Source: Aspidiotus rigidus (lineage: Eukaryota; Arthropoda; Insecta; Hemiptera; Diaspididae). From it: 64,000 nt of DNA. A program made the position numbers and the translations under genes. The notes beneath the pieces are model-generated. The model saw only the letters and a list, made by a program, of their open reading frames with translations, was not told where the DNA came from and made no database searches. The DNA lies in contig JAVHKY010000063.1 in the NCBI GenBank assembly GCA_035079385.1, positions 62,001 to 126,000 on the forward strand, read 5' to 3'. Positions 63,267 to 64,000 of this stretch are shown piece by piece. The first letter of the stretch is position 1; each line of letters starts with the position of its first letter.

Positions 63267-63294
63267 AGATTTGTGCAATTGGAAAACCCTTTTT

Positions 63295-64000
63295 CAATAT
63301 TAGTGCATGAGTTCCGATAGTGAGTGTTAGGTTTAACAGAATTTGCAATTTTACTGCTATTCAGAAAAAACTGTGCGCAACACAAAGTCGAATATGTTGG
63401 GACTGTGTGCTACATTACTACTGTGCCGTAGCTGTTTTGAAAAAGAGATATTGTTCTCCATGCCTTTCCAATTGATTTTTATATTTGAAAATTAAAAAAA
63501 TAGCTAACGTACGCAAAGTACTGGAAAAAATGAAAGTTTTCTCACGCATACTAAGAGTAAATGTATTGAAATTAATTTTAATCATTTTTGAGTCTCAAAC
63601 AACTGATCTAACTTATTTGGTAACCAGAAAAACAATATCCTCATCTCGGAACAGAAACAAGGTGGCACAAAGTAGAATAAGCGAAACATAATTGTAGTCT
63701 AAATAAAGTAAGTTTCAATAGCGTATTTTTAGCCAGAAATTTCATCAATTAAGCAAGAAACCTATATGCTGAATAAAGAAAGCTAAATGGAAAACTGAAC
63801 AAAGTGGATGTAATTTCTGGCACGATAAACGTATGAAAAACGATCTCACCTACTTTGAAGCACCATCAAAAGCTATGGTAGAACCAGGAGAACAATATTA
63901 TTTATTTAGGAGCCGAAGAAAGCACTAATACAAATAACAACCACGGCATAATGTAGGTAGCCTCTAATTCTGTGAAATCCAGCATTTTACCAAGTTTTAG
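63295..64000. other. Downstream of the Penelope-like element; ABCA intron or 3' flank
   Basis: AT-rich, no coding exon recognised. If the ABCA gene is intact this is intron sequence, with the next exon beyond the window. The 68-codon open frame at 63485-63691 shows no transporter motif. Confidence 0.45.

Larger units (their letters stand above)
62031..63294 (+). mobile_element. Penelope-like retroelement copy with inverted terminal repeats
   Basis: Terminal inverted repeats of about 165 bp (62031-62198 and 63132-63294, about 90% identical) enclose one reading frame with a GIY-YIG endonuclease domain. That is the endonuclease type of Penelope-like elements, which are also known for terminal repeats in direct or inverted order and for hammerhead ribozymes in them. 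The reverse transcriptase is missing, so this is a 5'-truncated copy. It is inserted 11 bp after the donor of ABCA exon 16. No unambiguous target duplication is seen. Confidence 0.85.

Noticed and set aside
1..64000. CRISPR array, operon or prophage structure
   Set aside because: The repeats lack regular spacer spacing and the genes have spliceosomal introns; the DNA is animal nuclear.

Overview
This is a window from an animal nuclear genome, most likely an insect. It is AT-rich and dominated by non-coding DNA, with microsatellites, many short inverted-repeat transposons, GT-AG introns of about 60 bp to several kb, and two multi-exon animal genes. The frequent TAGGTACC/GTAGGTACC-type words and the mix of MULE, RTE-like LINE and Penelope-like debris make me think of a hemipteran such as an aphid or scale insect. 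That placement is inference only. I see no bacterial features (operons, ribosome binding sites, CRISPR).

Layout. Bases 1-34,372 hold no gene I can support. They contain a MITE with a 4-bp target duplication (1909-2156), a decayed MULE-type transposase fragment (about 3.6-3.9 kb, minus), a GA microsatellite (9.66 kb), a family of MITEs (13.2, 23.2, 24.5, 26.6, 29.2 and 32.8 kb), a perfect 29-bp hairpin (28.6 kb) and the 3' end of a non-LTR retrotransposon (32.4 kb, plus).

Bases 34,373-49,411 on the minus strand carry an essentially complete 27-exon gene for a NACHT/WD-repeat protein of the NWD1/NWD2 type (STAND NTPase, about 1,560 aa). I could follow it exon by exon in consistent phase except at the exon 18/19 junction. 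Its introns are packed with foldback and MITE insertions; one intron is about 90% palindrome.

After a 1.6 kb gap, a gene for an ABCA-subfamily transporter starts at 51,015 on the plus strand, so the two genes are head to head. Sixteen exons (about 1,046 aa) are readable. They cover the first membrane half, the first ATPase domain and the start of the second membrane half, up to a splice donor at 62,020. The first ATPase domain has intact Walker A, Q-loop, Walker B and H-loop but a changed signature motif (LTTGE in place of LSGGx). The second ATPase domain is not in the window.

A Penelope-like element (62,031-63,294) sits 11 bp inside the intron that follows the last visible ABCA exon. It keeps a GIY-YIG endonuclease reading frame broken by one in-frame TGA, has 165-bp inverted terminal repeats, and carries in both repeats a hammerhead-type catalytic core (CTGATGA, a 4-bp stem II, GAAA). 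The most useful leads are this ribozyme-bearing element, the unusual ABCA signature, the foldback-filled NWD intron and the 28.6 kb hairpin.
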